A DNA stretch of 64,000 nucleotides from Acinetobacter sp. ANC 7912 (GTDB lineage Bacteria > Pseudomonadota > Gammaproteobacteria > Pseudomonadales > Moraxellaceae). A model generated the notes under the pieces. The model had not been told where the DNA came from. It searched no databases and worked only from the letters and a program-made list of their open reading frames with translations. The DNA lies in contig NZ_CP156795.1 of NCBI RefSeq assembly GCF_039862785.1, forward strand, positions 434,001 through 498,000. Direction: 5' to 3'. A program made the position numbers and the translations under genes. Below, piece after piece: positions 63,107-64,000 of this stretch (the first letter of the stretch is position 1; each line of letters begins with the position of its first letter).

Positions 63107-64000
63107 ATGTCGAAAGTCCAAAAAATATGCCAGGGTATGGCGGCCATAGCAATAACAACAACGGCTTTAACAGGTTGTTCTCAAGTGATCAAAACCGGTG
63201 CCAATGTCGCGCTGGGCTTTACTGAGAAACATATTGTGCCACCAATTCTGGCGATGGACGATGCAGAAATGGTATGTAATTCGGGGAATGCCTTAACGCC
63301 AGCGATCATGTCAACCAAGGACATGGGCGCAGATCCAACCCGTGTGGCAGTACTGATGTACTCAGCAGCGGGAATCTGTGCCGAGCAGAAAGCGCTAGAT
63401 GCTGAACTACGTTATATGCGCGCTTCGAAAGCTAATCAGGTCAGTGAAGCTCAGGATGCCCGGGTAGAGCAGAAACGCTGGGCAGCGCTAGCAGCACAAC
63501 GCCAGTACACTGGCTACCAGATGTTCCAGAAGCGTTTTGAAAAGAAATATAACGTCGCACTGGGTGAGACTTGTCCAACGATGAAGGGCGATATTGAGCA
63601 GACCGTGTATCTGTTAGGGATGCTCAGTGGCTTGCAGGCGATGACTAACGATATTAACTCCGGCGGTGCGGTACAGGTACCAAAAGATATCGCGGCAGTG
63701 GTCGAACGCGGCATGACCTGCCTGAACAATGAAAAATTCTGGGGTGCGCCAATGGCGACTCGTGCCGTGATCTGGACCTTGTTGCCAGGTGCAGGAGATG
63801 GCAAGCCAGATCCATATCAGACCCTGAAACAGTCGACCCAGATTGGTGAACAGAAGGGTGTACGTTTATCTCATGCCCTGTATGCGGTTGCCGCTCAGGC
63901 TACCGGTGATGATGCCAAGATCCGTGATGCACTGAAAACCTTTGCAGAAGCACGTACTGATGAAAAACCGGTGAATCCACAGTTCAAGCTGATCGACAGT
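63107..64000 (+). CDS. Putative lipoprotein of unknown function, cut by the window edge
   Basis: The first 298 codons of a gene that runs off the right edge. MSKVQKICQGMAAIAITTTA with LTGC as lipobox (cysteine near residue 24) indicates an outer-membrane or periplasmic lipoprotein. The mature part is Ala/Gln-rich and largely helical, with cysteine-containing stretches such as AEMVCNSGNAL, AAGICAEQKAL and GETCPTMKG that could form disulfides. AGAGG lies 9-10 bp upstream of ATG 63107. I recognise no family; no internal repeats or catalytic motif are visible. Confidence 0.8.
   Translation, partial: MSKVQKICQGMAAIAITTTALTGCSQVIKTGANVALGFTEKHIVPPILAMDDAEMVCNSGNALTPAIMSTKDMGADPTRVAVLMYSAAGICAEQKALDAELRYMRASKANQVSEAQDARVEQKRWAALAAQRQYTGYQMFQKRFEKKYNVALGETCPTMKGDIEQTVYLLGMLSGLQAMTNDINSGGAVQVPKDIAAVVERGMTCLNNEKFWGAPMATRAVIWTLLPGAGDGKPDPYQTLKQSTQIGEQKGVRLSHALYAVAAQATGDDAKIRDALKTFAEARTDEKPVNPQFKLIDS

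Overview
The window is chromosomal DNA from an Acinetobacter species. The evidence is AbeM/NorM-type MATE, AlmA, HemF/AroE, the Mla operon, Dxs and the ribosomal operons, all of recognisable Acinetobacter type, together with A+T-leaning codon use. The species cannot be fixed from this piece. Both window edges cut a gene: a MATE pump on the left and a lipoprotein on the right.

Layout. 1-4.5 kb: drug/metabolite transporters, hemW, an A+T-rich secreted beta-propeller-like gene, a His/Lys-rich secreted protein with a frameshift, and a cold-shock gene. 4.5-12.4 kb: a large acyl-CoA dehydrogenase, aroE, an IS30-family element, then hemF and hemN (aerobic and anaerobic routes of the same haem step) and ribA. 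12.7-21.4 kb: dxs, suhB, a DEAD-box helicase with a long leader and a repetitive RG-rich tail, and the mlaFEDCB phospholipid-transport operon. 21.4-23 kb: an IS200/IS605 element (tnpA plus tnpB) sitting directly behind mlaB. 23-42.4 kb: housekeeping genes (corA, LOG, NUDIX, comF, recG, plsB, tesB, a dicarboxylate/glutamate symporter, engB), the nitric-oxide module hmp/nsrR with two near-perfect NsrR boxes, a HerA-like ATPase, metC-like and a glutamine amidotransferase. 42.5-56.3 kb: the S10-spc-alpha ribosomal super-cluster from rpsJ to rplQ, with structured RNA at its start and at both internal junctions. 56.4-58.9 kb: a complete IS66-type element with an exact 8-bp target duplication. 59-64 kb: almA (long-chain alkane monooxygenase), an acyl-CoA dehydrogenase, sdhE/ygfX, a 35-aa membrane protein behind repeated TTGTCNGACAA palindromes, and a lipoprotein.

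How it fits together. Most of the window is conserved core genome. The accessory content is three insertion sequences, two broken or frameshifted small genes and a few dispersed repeats. I do not see a clearly new multi-gene system. The points most worth checking are: the TnpB with a displaced RuvC-II glutamate whose presumed guide would match the mlaB 3' end; the shared TTGTCNGACAA operator around almA and the 62.7-kb small gene, with the almA copy now separated from almA by IS66; the tandem NsrR boxes; and the long hairpin at the S10/spc junction. All functions come from reading motifs and known families; no database search was possible.
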